Below are positions 7,252-16,266 of a stretch of DNA of 46,807 bases, piece by piece; position 1 is the stretch's first letter; each line of letters begins with the position of its first letter. The stretch is from assembly GCA_017545245.1 (NCBI GenBank), contig JAFWPB010000045.1, forward strand, positions 1 to 46,807. The letters are read 5' to 3'. The notes beneath the pieces were generated by a model. That model was not told where the DNA came from, made no database searches, and was given only the letters and a program-made list of their open reading frames with translations. The translations under genes and the position numbers were made by a program. This DNA comes from Clostridiales bacterium (GTDB lineage Bacteria > Bacillota > Clostridia > Saccharofermentanales > Saccharofermentanaceae).

Positions 7252-8907
7252 GTGAACAATAAAAGAAAAGTTCTTTCATGGGTTTGTGTTTTCTTCCTTA
7301 GCATTGTGCTTGGAATGATGGCGTTTGGCAACCGTGGGACGGTTCTGGCAGTGGGAAAGGTTTCCGCAAGACTGGAAGGCCCCTGGGGTGACGATGCCAA
7401 TCTGTATCTGGAGCTTACCGGATACGATCCGGGTGATCAGGTAGAAGTTACAGTCGAGTTTACGAAGAATGAAATCACTGTTTCCAATGGTAATGGCTCT
7501 GCAGTAGAGGTTTCGGAAGGTTCAGAGTCGGTTACATTCCTTATTATCGGATGGGATGGTACTCCAAATGGTAATTACTATTTTGGGCTGAGAGGTGTTT
7601 TTTCTGATGATTTGAGTATTTATTCAGTCAATTCGAGAATTGCAGTGAAGGGGCCGACAGCGACACCCAGTCCGACGCCGACTCTAAGTCCTACGCCAAC
7701 TACCGAGCCGACCAAGGCACCTCCTCCGCCTCCACCACCGCCGCCGACAAAAGTACCTCCGCCGCCGGTGCATACGTCAACGCCTACACCTAAACCAACG
7801 AATACTTCGACTCCTACGCCGACCAGAAGACCAACGTATACGCCGACACCTTATCGTCGAGCGACAAACACGCCGACCCCGTGGCCGACAAACACACCTA
7901 CGCCATATCGTCGTGCAACCAATACGCCGACCCCAAGGCCGACAGATACGCCGACACCTTATCGTCGTGCGACCAATACACCGACTCCGTGGCCGACAAA
8001 CACGCCGACGCCTTACAGACGTGCGACGAATACACCGACACAGAGGCCGACAAATACGCCGACACCTTATCGTCGTGCAACGGATACGCCTACACCTACA
8101 AGGATGCCTATAAATACACCAACCTCGGCTGCCAGAATGACTTCTACGCCAACGCCAATCGGAAAGTTGACGCAGACACCTACACAGGGGCCGACAAGTA
8201 TTCCGACGCCGACTCCGCTTCCAACACTCATCCCGACTCCGGTCATCACCGGTGCAGGGCAGATTGAAGTGACTGTGACACCGACGATCACGCCGACCAA
8301 TACTCCGATTCCGACTGAGGCACCGACGAATACTCCGACACCGAAAGCTTCGGAGACAACATTGGAAAGTGAGACGGTCGGTTCAGAAGAGACAACAGGC
8401 GAAACTGAAGCTACTGTGCCTGCTTCCGAAACGTCGGAAACAGATGTTCTAGTGGTTGCGAATGTCGACCAGGAGACGGATCCATCCGATGGAACGGGAA
8501 CAGGAGAGACGGGAAAGGTGATTCCGACTACGAATCCTAATTTTGTTGGCAGTGCGTCCACCTATAAGAAACAGGATAACAGCAGTTTCTTCCTCTGGTT
8601 CCTCATTCTTTTCATTCTGGCCATCGTGATTTATTTGCGATATAACCATCTGGCAAAGAAGGATATGGGATTTGTCGAGATCTGCAAAAACTTCATTCCG
8701 ATACCTGCCTTTTCTAAAGGCGCATCGAAGAAAGAAGAGACTCCGGCTCCTGACGTAATGAACGGTTATCTGCAAAAACCAAATGTCAGTGTTGGCCAGG
8801 CATATCGCCCGATCAAGTCTACTGTGCGGAAAGATTCTCTACCGAAGGATGAAGATCCAGGTCATGGTTCGAATGGTCAGCAAAATCGGAGACCGGGCAA
8901 AATTTAA
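7252..8907 (+). CDS. Secreted, membrane-anchored Thr/Pro-repeat surface protein (paralogue A)
   Basis: Layout: a signal peptide (Lys/Arg then a hydrophobic run ending near FGNRGTVLAV), a ~100-residue beta-rich outer domain, a Pro-rich spacer with nine consecutive prolines, about 200 residues of TPTP-type repeats including five 18-residue units, a Ser/Thr/Glu linker, one membrane helix (FFLWFLILFILAIVIYL) and a basic cytoplasmic tail with VEICKNFIP and NGYLQKP. The protein should span the wall and anchor in the membrane. I prefer GTG 7252: GGGGGG lies six bases upstream, exactly as GGGGGTGCTT-ATG does at 33064. ATG 7246 touches the G-run and TTG 7234 precedes it. The downstream paralogue shares the architecture and tail. 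Function unknown; the Thr-rich stalk may be glycosylated. Confidence 0.8.
   Translation: MNNKRKVLSWVCVFFLSIVLGMMAFGNRGTVLAVGKVSARLEGPWGDDANLYLELTGYDPGDQVEVTVEFTKNEITVSNGNGSAVEVSEGSESVTFLIIGWDGTPNGNYYFGLRGVFSDDLSIYSVNSRIAVKGPTATPSPTPTLSPTPTTEPTKAPPPPPPPPPTKVPPPPVHTSTPTPKPTNTSTPTPTRRPTYTPTPYRRATNTPTPWPTNTPTPYRRATNTPTPRPTDTPTPYRRATNTPTPWPTNTPTPYRRATNTPTQRPTNTPTPYRRATDTPTPTRMPINTPTSAARMTSTPTPIGKLTQTPTQGPTSIPTPTPLPTLIPTPVITGAGQIEVTVTPTITPTNTPIPTEAPTNTPTPKASETTLESETVGSEETTGETEATVPASETSETDVLVVANVDQETDPSDGTGTGETGKVIPTTNPNFVGSASTYKKQDNSSFFLWFLILFILAIVIYLRYNHLAKKDMGFVEICKNFIPIPAFSKGASKKEETPAPDVMNGYLQKPNVSVGQAYRPIKSTVRKDSLPKDEDPGHGSNGQQNRRPGKI
7840..8109 (+). repeat. Five tandem 54-bp repeats encoding TPTPYRRATNTPTPxPTx
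   Basis: Five near-identical 54-bp units sit within paralogue A, each starting TPTPYRRAT and differing at a few positions (W/R, N/D, one Q). Because each unit is a multiple of three, gain or loss of units would change stalk length without a frameshift. Looser TPTP repeats extend on both sides (about 7660-8350). Confidence 0.85.
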
Positions 8908-8954
8908 ACGTCTTGGACAGAAAGTGCTAAAAATAGACCATAATTCCGACATAA

Positions 8955-8992
8955 AATAGCCGACTGGTTTGAAATCAGTCGGCTATTCTGTT
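8955..8992 (+). terminator. Hairpin terminator after paralogue A
   Basis: A 12-bp perfect stem (AATAGCCGACTG/CAGTCGGCTATT, 8955-8966 and 8976-8987) with a 9-base loop is followed by a weak T-tract (CTGTTATT) and preceded by an A-rich run, so it may work in both directions. Its loop and right arm overlap the predicted promoter of the next gene. Confidence 0.6.
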
Positions 8993-8997
8993 ATTAT
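8969..8997 (+). promoter_or_regulatory. Predicted promoter of paralogue B
   Basis: TTGAAA (8969-8974) and TATTAT (8992-8997) with a 17-base spacer lie 46 bases ahead of the ATG at 9043. The -35 box sits in the loop of the terminator hairpin. Confidence 0.5.
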
Positions 8998-9042
8998 AGA
9001 GGATAGGGTACAAATATTTTTGAGAGTAATAGGAGCGTTTTT

Positions 9043-10347
9043 ATGAAGGATACACGCATTAGAAGACTACTCAGCATTCTTGTTTGCCTTACTATTTGCT
9101 TTGGTTGTTTCCTAGGCTCGATGGCCCCAGAAGTCCGGGCGGATTCGACAGAATGTTCTGTTGGTATTGACGGACAAGGAAAATACAACGAAGCTTCGAT
9201 TAAACTTCAGTTGATAAAAGCCGATTCGGACGGCGAAGCTCTCACAGCCAATTCTGCAAAAGCTTCCAGCAGTTCATCCCAGAAGCTGTCCATCAGCACA
9301 TCAGTAAGCGGAAGTTCGATCAGTGTTCATATTATCAGCCCGGATGGTTCTCCAATCCAGCCGACAACTATCACGGTCGTGGCTTCGTCCGATGGAGCAG
9401 GACAACTTTGGATGCCGAGTAATGTAAGTTACTATACATTCAATCCGAATCCAACGGATACGCCGACTCCGACACCGAGCCCGACTCCGACGCCGACACC
9501 AACGAATACACCAACTCCGGTTCCGACGAATACGCCGACACCGGTTCCAACGAATACGCCGACTCCTAAGCCGACCAGAACACCGACTCCGGAAGGTGGC
9601 GTGGTTTCTACACCGACACCGACTGTAGCGCCGACCGATACGCCTACACCAACACCGACGACAGCACCGACGGATACACCAACACCAACTCCGACAGTAG
9701 CTCCGACGGACACACCAACTCCGGAACCTTCCGAAACTTCCGCTTCGGAAGAAACGACTACTTCTGAGACGACAACAGAAGCGACTACAGAATCTTCTTC
9801 TGAAACTTCTGCTTCTGGTGCGGCAGTCGTAACTGACACGACTGAACCGTCTACGAGCGGATCGGATACAACTGCTCCGTCAAGTGAAACGACGACAGAA
9901 ACGACACAGGCGGCGACAAAGTTTGTTACTCCTACGACTTCGTTACTTCCGACAACAGTAACGACTAAGAAGGAGAATCCTTACACATTCTTCATCTGGT
10001 TTGCCATCATATTTGTTTTGATCATCATTATCTATATGCGCTACAATTCTCTTTCCAAGAAGCGTATGGATTTTGTAGAAATCTGCAAGAATTTCATTCC
10101 TGTCCCTGATTTTGTAAAGAATTGGTTCGCAAAGAAGAAAAAGAATGATGTCGAGGAAGATGAGAACAAGACGATCGTGAAAAACGGTTATCTGCAGAAA
10201 CCTTCCGTTGTTGATGCACAGGCCCTGCGCCCGATCCGTACAGCAAGACGTGCGGATATGCAGCCGAAGAAGAACGATAAGAAGGATAAGAAGGATGATA
10301 TCGATCCGGACGACAAGATCTTTGAAGACGATCTTGAGGATCTCTGA
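9043..10347 (+). CDS. Secreted, membrane-anchored Thr/Pro-repeat surface protein (paralogue B)
   Basis: The 434-residue protein has a signal peptide (basic start, then [19 protein letters not shown], cleavage likely around VRADS), a ~100-residue beta-rich outer domain, a TPTP repeat stalk (about 9455-9735), a Ser/Thr/Glu-rich linker, one membrane helix ([17 protein letters not shown]) and a charged cytoplasmic tail. The tail repeats two blocks found in paralogue [12 protein letters not shown] just after the helix and NGYLQKPSV further on. The outer domains are not obviously alike, so the two proteins appear to pair different heads with a common anchor and tail. Start ATG 9043 follows AATAGGAGCG. 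A perfect terminator follows the gene. Confidence 0.82.
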   Translation: MKDTRIRRLLSILVCLTICFGCFLGSMAPEVRADSTECSVGIDGQGKYNEASIKLQLIKADSDGEALTANSAKASSSSSQKLSISTSVSGSSISVHIISPDGSPIQPTTITVVASSDGAGQLWMPSNVSYYTFNPNPTDTPTPTPSPTPTPTPTNTPTPVPTNTPTPVPTNTPTPKPTRTPTPEGGVVSTPTPTVAPTDTPTPTPTTAPTDTPTPTPTVAPTDTPTPEPSETSASEETTTSETTTEATTESSSETSASGAAVVTDTTEPSTSGSDTTAPSSETTTETTQAATKFVTPTTSLLPTTVTTKKENPYTFFIWFAIIFVLIIIIYMRYNSLSKKRMDFVEICKNFIPVPDFVKNWFAKKKKNDVEEDENKTIVKNGYLQKPSVVDAQALRPIRTARRADMQPKKNDKKDKKDDIDPDDKIFEDDLEDL

Positions 10348-10370
10348 TATCTGAATCCATGTTTAAGCTA

Positions 10371-10406
10371 AAAAGAGGATATTCGGCAGAATATCCTCTT
10401 TTTTGT
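10371..10406 (+). terminator. Rho-independent terminator after paralogue B
   Basis: AAAAGAGGATATTC, loop GGCA, GAATATCCTCTTTT, continuing into more T residues: a 14-bp perfect hairpin with a long T-tract. Confidence 0.92.
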
Positions 10407-10415
10407 ATTGTTGGC

Positions 10416-10450
10416 AAAAGAAAAAGGATGTTCTCGAAAGAACATCCTTT
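10416..10450 (-). terminator. Rho-independent terminator of tRNA-Glu
   Basis: On the - strand, AAAGGATGTTCT, loop TTCG, AGAACATCCTTT is followed by TTCTTTT. It lies directly after the 3' end of the tRNA gene and back to back with the + strand terminator. Confidence 0.85.
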
Positions 10451-10454
10451 AAAG

Positions 10455-10529
10455 TGGTGACCCTAAGGAGAATCGAACTCCTGATTGCGCCTTGAGAGGG
10501 CGCCGTCTTAACCGCTTGACCATAGGGCC
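10455..10529 (-). tRNA. tRNA-Glu (CTC)
   Basis: A complete cloverleaf reads on the - strand: acceptor GGCCCTA paired with TAGGGTC (one G-T pair), D arm, anticodon stem GCGCC/GGCGC with loop CTCTCAA (anticodon CTC), T arm AGGAG/CTCCT with TTCGATT, and an encoded CCA end. It decodes GAG. The flanks carry a 9-bp inverted repeat (10453-10461/10532-10540) that could pair the leader with the 3' end. Confidence 0.93.
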
Positions 10530-10557
10530 AAGTCACCACTGCTTAAGTGCATGAAAG

Positions 10558-10586
10558 ATAATAACATAAGAAAAGAGGCGGCGCAA
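10558..10586 (-). promoter_or_regulatory. Promoter of tRNA-Glu
   Basis: On the - strand TTGCGC (complement of 10581-10586) and TATTAT (complement of 10558-10563) are separated by 17 bases and lie about 30 bases upstream of the mature tRNA 5' end. Confidence 0.55.
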
Positions 10587-10779
10587 GTTCTTTTTTCATA
10601 AAACTATAAAAGTCCTTGAATTCGTGTGACGTTATTCTGTCGAAGATCCGGACATGAAAACTTTTTTCGGGATTCTGCTAGTATAAAAAGACTTTTCAGG
10701 AGGGGTGTTTCTCTATATACTTTATAGAATAATTGGGATATACTATAAGAGAACATATTTTCGAATTGGAGTGTATTTT

Positions 10780-13770
10780 ATGAATCAGTATATTCGTGTC
10801 CGTGGTGCACGAGAACATAATCTGCAGAATATCAATGTTGATATTGCTAGGGACAACCTGGTTGTCATCACCGGACTTTCCGGTTCCGGAAAGTCTTCTC
10901 TGGCTTTTGATACGATTTATGCGGAAGGACAAAGACGCTATGTCGAGTCTTTGTCTTCATATGCAAGACAGTTTCTCGGCCAGCTTGAAAAACCGGATTT
11001 TGACAGTATTGACGGTCTTTCACCATCGATTGCAATCGATCAGAAGACGACAAGCAGAAACCCGAGATCTACAGTTGGAACAGTTACAGAAGTCTATGAT
11101 TATTTCCGTCTTCTGTATGCACGTATCGGTGTTCCGCATTGCCCGAAGTGTGGAAGAGAAATCGATTCTCAGTCGATCGATCAGATCATTGAACAGTTGA
11201 TGGCATATCAGGAAGGAACAAGACTGATCCTGATGGCGCCGGTTGTGCGTGCCCGGAAAGGAGAGTATTCCAAGCTGATCGATGATTTCCGCAAAAGTGG
11301 ATATGCTCGTATCCGCCTGGATGGAGAGATGCATGAACTGGATGAAGAATTCGATATCGAGAAGAATAAGAAGCATGATATTGAAGTGGTCGTGGACAGA
11401 CTGGTCGTAAGAGAAGAGGCGCGGTCGAGACTGAATGATTCCTGCGAGACGGCGTTGAAACTGGCGGACGGACTTCTTCTTGTTCAGGTCCAGATCCCGA
11501 GAGAAGACGAGAACGGCGAGAGAGTATTTGATGAAAGTGAAGTTCTTTTCTCACAGAAACTGTCGTGTCCGATGTGCGGTATCAGTGTGGAAGATCTTTC
11601 TCCGCGTATGTTTTCGTTCAATAATCCTTTTGGCGCGTGCCCGGACTGTTCCGGTCTTGGTTTTCACACATATGTGGATCCGGATCTCTGTGTGCAGTAT
11701 CCAGACCGATCCATCAACGAAGGATGTATCACGACGGCAGGCTGGAAATTTGATGACCCGAAGAGCTGGGGTAGAGCTTTTATTGAGGCGCTTGCCGACA
11801 GATACAAGTTCTCGCTGGATACACCCTGGAATAAGCTTCCTAAGAAGATACAGGATATCATCCTTTACGGAAATGATGGGGAAAAGCTGATCATCGATAC
11901 ATCGAACAGCATCTATCGCCGTGACGGAATCTATATGAATTCCTGGGAGGGCGTCGTACATAGTGTTGAGAGAAGAAGCCGCGAAGCTTCTTCGGAAGAA
12001 ATGAAAGAGCACTACGCGCAGTATATGACGATCACGGATTGTGAATCCTGCCATGGCGCCCGTCTGAACCCGACATCCCTCGCGGTCACAGTTGGAAACA
12101 AGAACATTTATGAAGTCACAGCCATGCCGATCCGCAAGTGTATCAAGCATCTGCAAGGCCTGAATCTCCGCGTGCGTGAAAAGAAGATCGCCGAGCCGAT
12201 CTTGAAAGAGATCCTTGCAAGACTTGGTTTCATGATGGATGTGGGTCTTGATTATCTGACGCTTTCCCGTGCGGCATCCACGCTTTCCGGTGGTGAGGCG
12301 CAGCGTATCCGTCTTGCAACGCAGATCGGTTCCAGTCTTACCGGTGTGCTGTATATTCTTGATGAACCATCGATCGGTCTGCATCAGAGAGATAACAACC
12401 GACTGCTGGCTACACTGCAGAAACTGAAACGTCTTGGAAATACCGTGCTCGTCGTGGAGCATGATGAAGATACGATGCGGGAAGCGGATCTTATCATCGA
12501 TATGGGTCCGGGAGCCGGAGAACACGGCGGTTTTGTTGTCGGTGTAGGTACGGCGGAAGAAATCATGAAGATCCCGGAATCAATTACCGGTCAGTATCTT
12601 TCCGGTCAGAAGTTTATTCCGGTTCCGACACAGAGAAGAAAACCGGATGGCCGCTATCTTACTATCTGCGGAGCAAGAGAGAACAATCTTAAGAATATCG
12701 ATGTAAAGATCCCAATCGGCCTTTTTACCTGCGTGACAGGTGTTTCCGGTTCGGGAAAGAGTTCACTGGTCAACGGGATCATCTTGAGAAAACTGGCTAC
12801 GGATCTGAACGGCGCCCGTCGTTCCAAGGGCCTTTGTGACAAGATACTGGGTGTCGGCCATCTGGATAAGGTGATTTCCATCGACCAGTCGCCGATTGGA
12901 AGAAGCCCGAGATCAAATCCGGCTACCTACACCGGTTGTTTTGATATGATCCGTGAACTGTATGCCAATACACCGGATGCGAAGGCGCGTGGATACAAGA
13001 ACGGCCGTTTTAGTTTTAACGTAAAAGGCGGACGGTGCGAGGCTTGTTCCGGAGATGGCGTGAACCGTATCGAGATGCATTTCCTTCCGGATGTATATGT
13101 GAAGTGCGATGTTTGTAAGGGAAAGAGATATAACCGTGAGACCTTGCAGGTAAAGTATAAAGGGAAGAACATCGCGGATGTTCTGGCGATGACGGTGGAT
13201 GAAGGATTGGAGTTCTTCCAGAACGTTCCGAAGATCAGAAACAAGCTGCAGACATTGTCGGAAGTGGGCCTGGGGTATATCCGGCTTGGTCAGCCTGCCA
13301 CACAGCTCTCCGGAGGTGAGGCACAGCGTGTGAAGCTGGCTACAGAGCTTTCGAAGCGTAGTACGGGGCGTACATTCTATATTCTGGATGAGCCTACCAC
13401 AGGTCTGCATATTGCCGATGTCCATAAGCTTGTTGACATTTTGAACCGCCTGGCCGAAAATGGTAATACTGTTCTGGTCATCGAGCATAATCTTGACGTG
13501 ATCAAGACAGCTGATTATATTATTGATCTCGGCCCGGAAGGTGGAGATAAGGGCGGAACGATCATTGCCCAGGGATCGCCGGAAGAGGTTTGCGAGGTTA
13601 AGGAGTCCTATACAGGTCAGTTTTTGAAACCTGTATTGGAGAAAACCAGAAAACTGATGGGCGATGCGCCTTTCATAGATGAAAAACAGAAAAAGAAAGT
13701 GGAGAGGGATGCGCTGGAGATCGCGGTTGGTCCTAAGCCGAGAAGAAAGCGTAAACCTATTGAAGAGTAG
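10780..13770 (+). CDS. uvrA: Excinuclease ABC subunit A
   Basis: UvrA is the damage-recognition ATPase of nucleotide excision repair and hands DNA lesions to UvrB. This 996-residue copy has the first Walker A (GLSGSGKSS, residues 32-40), zinc-binding CPKC and CPMC...CPDC pairs, the ABC signature [12 protein letters not shown], the second Walker [10 protein letters not shown], the C-terminal zinc module CEAC...CDVC, and a second signature and Walker B (LDEPTTGLH). I chose ATG 10780 because family members begin with this [11 protein letters not shown] context within a few residues and GGAG precedes it; an in-frame GTG at 10705 behind AGGAGGG would add 25 aromatic residues. The C-terminus has a ~40-residue basic extension. 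The Clp gene follows after 9 bases. Confidence 0.97.
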   Translation: MNQYIRVRGAREHNLQNINVDIARDNLVVITGLSGSGKSSLAFDTIYAEGQRRYVESLSSYARQFLGQLEKPDFDSIDGLSPSIAIDQKTTSRNPRSTVGTVTEVYDYFRLLYARIGVPHCPKCGREIDSQSIDQIIEQLMAYQEGTRLILMAPVVRARKGEYSKLIDDFRKSGYARIRLDGEMHELDEEFDIEKNKKHDIEVVVDRLVVREEARSRLNDSCETALKLADGLLLVQVQIPREDENGERVFDESEVLFSQKLSCPMCGISVEDLSPRMFSFNNPFGACPDCSGLGFHTYVDPDLCVQYPDRSINEGCITTAGWKFDDPKSWGRAFIEALADRYKFSLDTPWNKLPKKIQDIILYGNDGEKLIIDTSNSIYRRDGIYMNSWEGVVHSVERRSREASSEEMKEHYAQYMTITDCESCHGARLNPTSLAVTVGNKNIYEVTAMPIRKCIKHLQGLNLRVREKKIAEPILKEILARLGFMMDVGLDYLTLSRAASTLSGGEAQRIRLATQIGSSLTGVLYILDEPSIGLHQRDNNRLLATLQKLKRLGNTVLVVEHDEDTMREADLIIDMGPGAGEHGGFVVGVGTAEEIMKIPESITGQYLSGQKFIPVPTQRRKPDGRYLTICGARENNLKNIDVKIPIGLFTCVTGVSGSGKSSLVNGIILRKLATDLNGARRSKGLCDKILGVGHLDKVISIDQSPIGRSPRSNPATYTGCFDMIRELYANTPDAKARGYKNGRFSFNVKGGRCEACSGDGVNRIEMHFLPDVYVKCDVCKGKRYNRETLQVKYKGKNIADVLAMTVDEGLEFFQNVPKIRNKLQTLSEVGLGYIRLGQPATQLSGGEAQRVKLATELSKRSTGRTFYILDEPTTGLHIADVHKLVDILNRLAENGNTVLVIEHNLDVIKTADYIIDLGPEGGDKGGTIIAQGSPEEVCEVKESYTGQFLKPVLEKTRKLMGDAPFIDEKQKKKVERDALEIAVGPKPRRKRKPIEE

Positions 13771-13779
13771 GATAACTAA

Positions 13780-16242
13780 ATGAGTTTATGTACTTTATGT
13801 AAGAAGAATGTTGCAGTGGTCTTCACAACACGGTTTGAGAACAATCAACGTATCAATGAAGGTCTGTGCATCAAGTGTGCCTATGAGACCGGGATCGGCG
13901 GTATTGGAGAAATGTTTGCCGCAGCCGGAATCAATGAAGGCAATATTGATAATGTCACAGAGAAAATGAACCGTCTGATGGAAGGCATGGATTCCTCAAA
14001 TCCAGAACAGCTCCTGAAAATGCTGGTCAACGGAGATCAGGATATGCCGTTTTCCGTTGAACTGGAGATGCCGGAACTGGAAGAGTCAGACGAGGATATG
14101 GACGAAGACGACGAGGAAGAGCCTGATCTCGGGCCGCTTTTTATGGGCGGAATGGATGATCCGGATGGCATGGATCCGGAAAAAGAGAGGGAACTCTCTG
14201 ACTTCCGTGAGTTCTTCATGGGTGGAAAGAAGCGTGGTTCTAAGCGCGATAAGCAGAAGGCCAACTCCGAGAAGAAAGATCCGAAGACGAAGAACCTGGA
14301 CACGTATGGTACAAACCTTACCCAGCTTGCCCGTGAGGGAAAGATCGACAGGTTGATCGGCCGTGATAAAGAGCTCTCGAGAGTGATTCAGATCCTGAAC
14401 CGCCGTTCGAAGAATAATCCTGCCCTGATCGGTAATCCGGGTGTTGGTAAGACGGCGATTGCTGAAGGACTTGCTGTTCGTATTGCAAAGGGTGAAGTGC
14501 CGCAGAAGCTTCTTGATATGAAGGTATATCTACTCGATATGATGGCGCTTGTTGCCGGAACACAGTTCCGTGGTCAGTTTGAGAGCCGCATGAAGGGCGT
14601 AGTTGACGAAGCGACAAAAAACCAGAATGTGATCCTGGTTATCGATGAGATGCACAACATCATGGGTGCCGGCGATGCAGAGGGTGCCATGAATGCGGCC
14701 AATATTCTTAAGCCTGCTTTGGCAAAAGGACAGATCCGCGTGATTGGTTCTACAACACTGGATGAGTACCGCCGTCATATTGAGAAGGATTCTGCTCTGG
14801 AAAGACGATTCCAGAAAGTCATCGTAGAGGAGCCTTCTGTTGAAGAGTCCATTGAGATCTTGAAAGGTATCCGTGATTACTACGAAAAGCACCACTTCGT
14901 GCAGTATCCGGACGATGTCATCGAGTATGCAGTAACAGCATCTTCAAGATATATCATGGACCGGTATCTGCCGGATAAGGCGATCGATCTTCTGGATGAA
15001 GCCGGATCGCAGGTGAATCTGAAAGAAGTACGTCTGGTCAGCCTGGCTTCCATGAAGAAAGAGTATAAGCAGCTCGATGCCGAGGTCAAGCAGATCGAGA
15101 GCCGTATTGAGACCAGTGCGACGCCGGAAGAAATTGAAAATGAGCATCTGTATGAATTGCAGGCAGAGAAGAAGTCACGAGTACTCCGTCTGGAGAAGGA
15201 AATCGAATCTCTCGAGAATGAACTTGTGCCTTCAATCATCACATGTGAGGATATTTCACGAGTCATTGAGATGTGGACAGGTATTCCTGTCAAGCGTATC
15301 TCGGAGTCGGAGTCCGAGCAGCTCCTGAAACTTGAGGAGAGACTCCATCAGAGAGTCATCGGTCAGGAGAAGGCAGTCAGTGCTTTGGCACGTGCAATCA
15401 GAAGAAACCGCTCCGGTTTCGGTAAAGCACATAAACCGTCATCGTTTATCTTTGTCGGACCTACAGGTGTAGGTAAGACGGAATTGGTCAAGGCCTTGGC
15501 CGAGGCGATGTTCGCCCGCGAGGATGCTTTGATCCGTATTGATATGTCTGAGTACATGGAATCGCATACTGTCAGCAAGCTGATTGGTTCGCCGCCTGGA
15601 TATGTCGGCTATGATGATGGTGGACAGCTTACGGAAAGAGTGAGAAGAAAACCCTATTCGGTAGTTCTTTTCGATGAGATCGAGAAAGCACATCCGGATG
15701 TATTCAATATGCTTCTTCAGATCCTGGACGATGGCCGTCTGACGGACAGCCATGGACGTCTTGTGAATTTCGAGCATACGATCCTGGTTATGACTTCTAA
15801 CGCGGGTACTTCGTTAAAGGCGAATGGATTCGGTTTTGGCGCGGAAGGACACGTCGCACTTGAAAACCGTGTACATACTGTTCTGAAAGAGATGTTCCGT
15901 CCGGAATTCCTGAACCGTATTGACGAGATCGTCGTCTTCCAGGAACTGACACCAGAAGAAATCCGCAGTATCGTCGATCTTATGCTAAAAGAACTGGGTT
16001 CCCAGCTTGGAGAGAAGGGCGTGTCGCTTAAGGTTTCTGCGGCGGCGAAAGATCAGCTGGCGAAGGAAGGATATGACGCCAAGTATGGCGCAAGACCGCT
16101 TCGTAAGACGATCCAGAGAAGACTGGAAGATCCGCTGGCAGATATGTTCCTGATGGGAAAACTGGAGAATGCCGAGTCTGTTTCGATCGATTATAAGAAG
16201 GATGAATTTACGATACACGTAAAAAAGAAAAAAGAAGAGTAG
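13780..16242 (+). CDS. Clp-family AAA+ unfoldase with N-terminal zinc finger (ClpE/ClpC type)
   Basis: The 820-residue protein is a HSP100 unfoldase that would feed substrates to ClpP. It starts with a four-cysteine zinc finger (Cys4, Cys7, Cys30, Cys33) like ClpE, followed by a very acidic linker (about residues 80-150), AAA domain 1 (Walker A GNPGVGKT near 217), a coiled middle segment, AAA domain 2 (Walker [10 protein letters not shown] near 560) and the C-terminal D2 small domain. The usual ClpC double-Clp N domain is absent. It begins 9 bases after uvrA, so both are probably co-transcribed, hinting at a stress or DNA-damage role. No McsA/McsB or CtsR genes are adjacent. Confidence 0.92.
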   Translation: MSLCTLCKKNVAVVFTTRFENNQRINEGLCIKCAYETGIGGIGEMFAAAGINEGNIDNVTEKMNRLMEGMDSSNPEQLLKMLVNGDQDMPFSVELEMPELEESDEDMDEDDEEEPDLGPLFMGGMDDPDGMDPEKERELSDFREFFMGGKKRGSKRDKQKANSEKKDPKTKNLDTYGTNLTQLAREGKIDRLIGRDKELSRVIQILNRRSKNNPALIGNPGVGKTAIAEGLAVRIAKGEVPQKLLDMKVYLLDMMALVAGTQFRGQFESRMKGVVDEATKNQNVILVIDEMHNIMGAGDAEGAMNAANILKPALAKGQIRVIGSTTLDEYRRHIEKDSALERRFQKVIVEEPSVEESIEILKGIRDYYEKHHFVQYPDDVIEYAVTASSRYIMDRYLPDKAIDLLDEAGSQVNLKEVRLVSLASMKKEYKQLDAEVKQIESRIETSATPEEIENEHLYELQAEKKSRVLRLEKEIESLENELVPSIITCEDISRVIEMWTGIPVKRISESESEQLLKLEERLHQRVIGQEKAVSALARAIRRNRSGFGKAHKPSSFIFVGPTGVGKTELVKALAEAMFAREDALIRIDMSEYMESHTVSKLIGSPPGYVGYDDGGQLTERVRRKPYSVVLFDEIEKAHPDVFNMLLQILDDGRLTDSHGRLVNFEHTILVMTSNAGTSLKANGFGFGAEGHVALENRVHTVLKEMFRPEFLNRIDEIVVFQELTPEEIRSIVDLMLKELGSQLGEKGVSLKVSAAAKDQLAKEGYDAKYGARPLRKTIQRRLEDPLADMFLMGKLENAESVSIDYKKDEFTIHVKKKKEE

Positions 16243-16266
16243 TCTTGTCGTGTTTGATGGTTAGGT

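Noticed and set aside
7840..8109. Regular repeats that could suggest a CRISPR array
   Set aside because: Units are contiguous with no spacers, are multiples of three and encode an in-frame Thr/Pro repeat.
10705..10779. 25-residue N-terminal extension of UvrA from GTG 10705 with AGGAGGG upstream
   Set aside because: The ribosome site is one base from that start, the added residues are unlike any UvrA, and ATG 10780 begins in the expected family context.
14037..14303. Ser-rich open frame on the - strand
   Set aside because: It is opposite the acidic linker of the Clp gene; the Ser-rich composition simply mirrors Glu/Asp codons.
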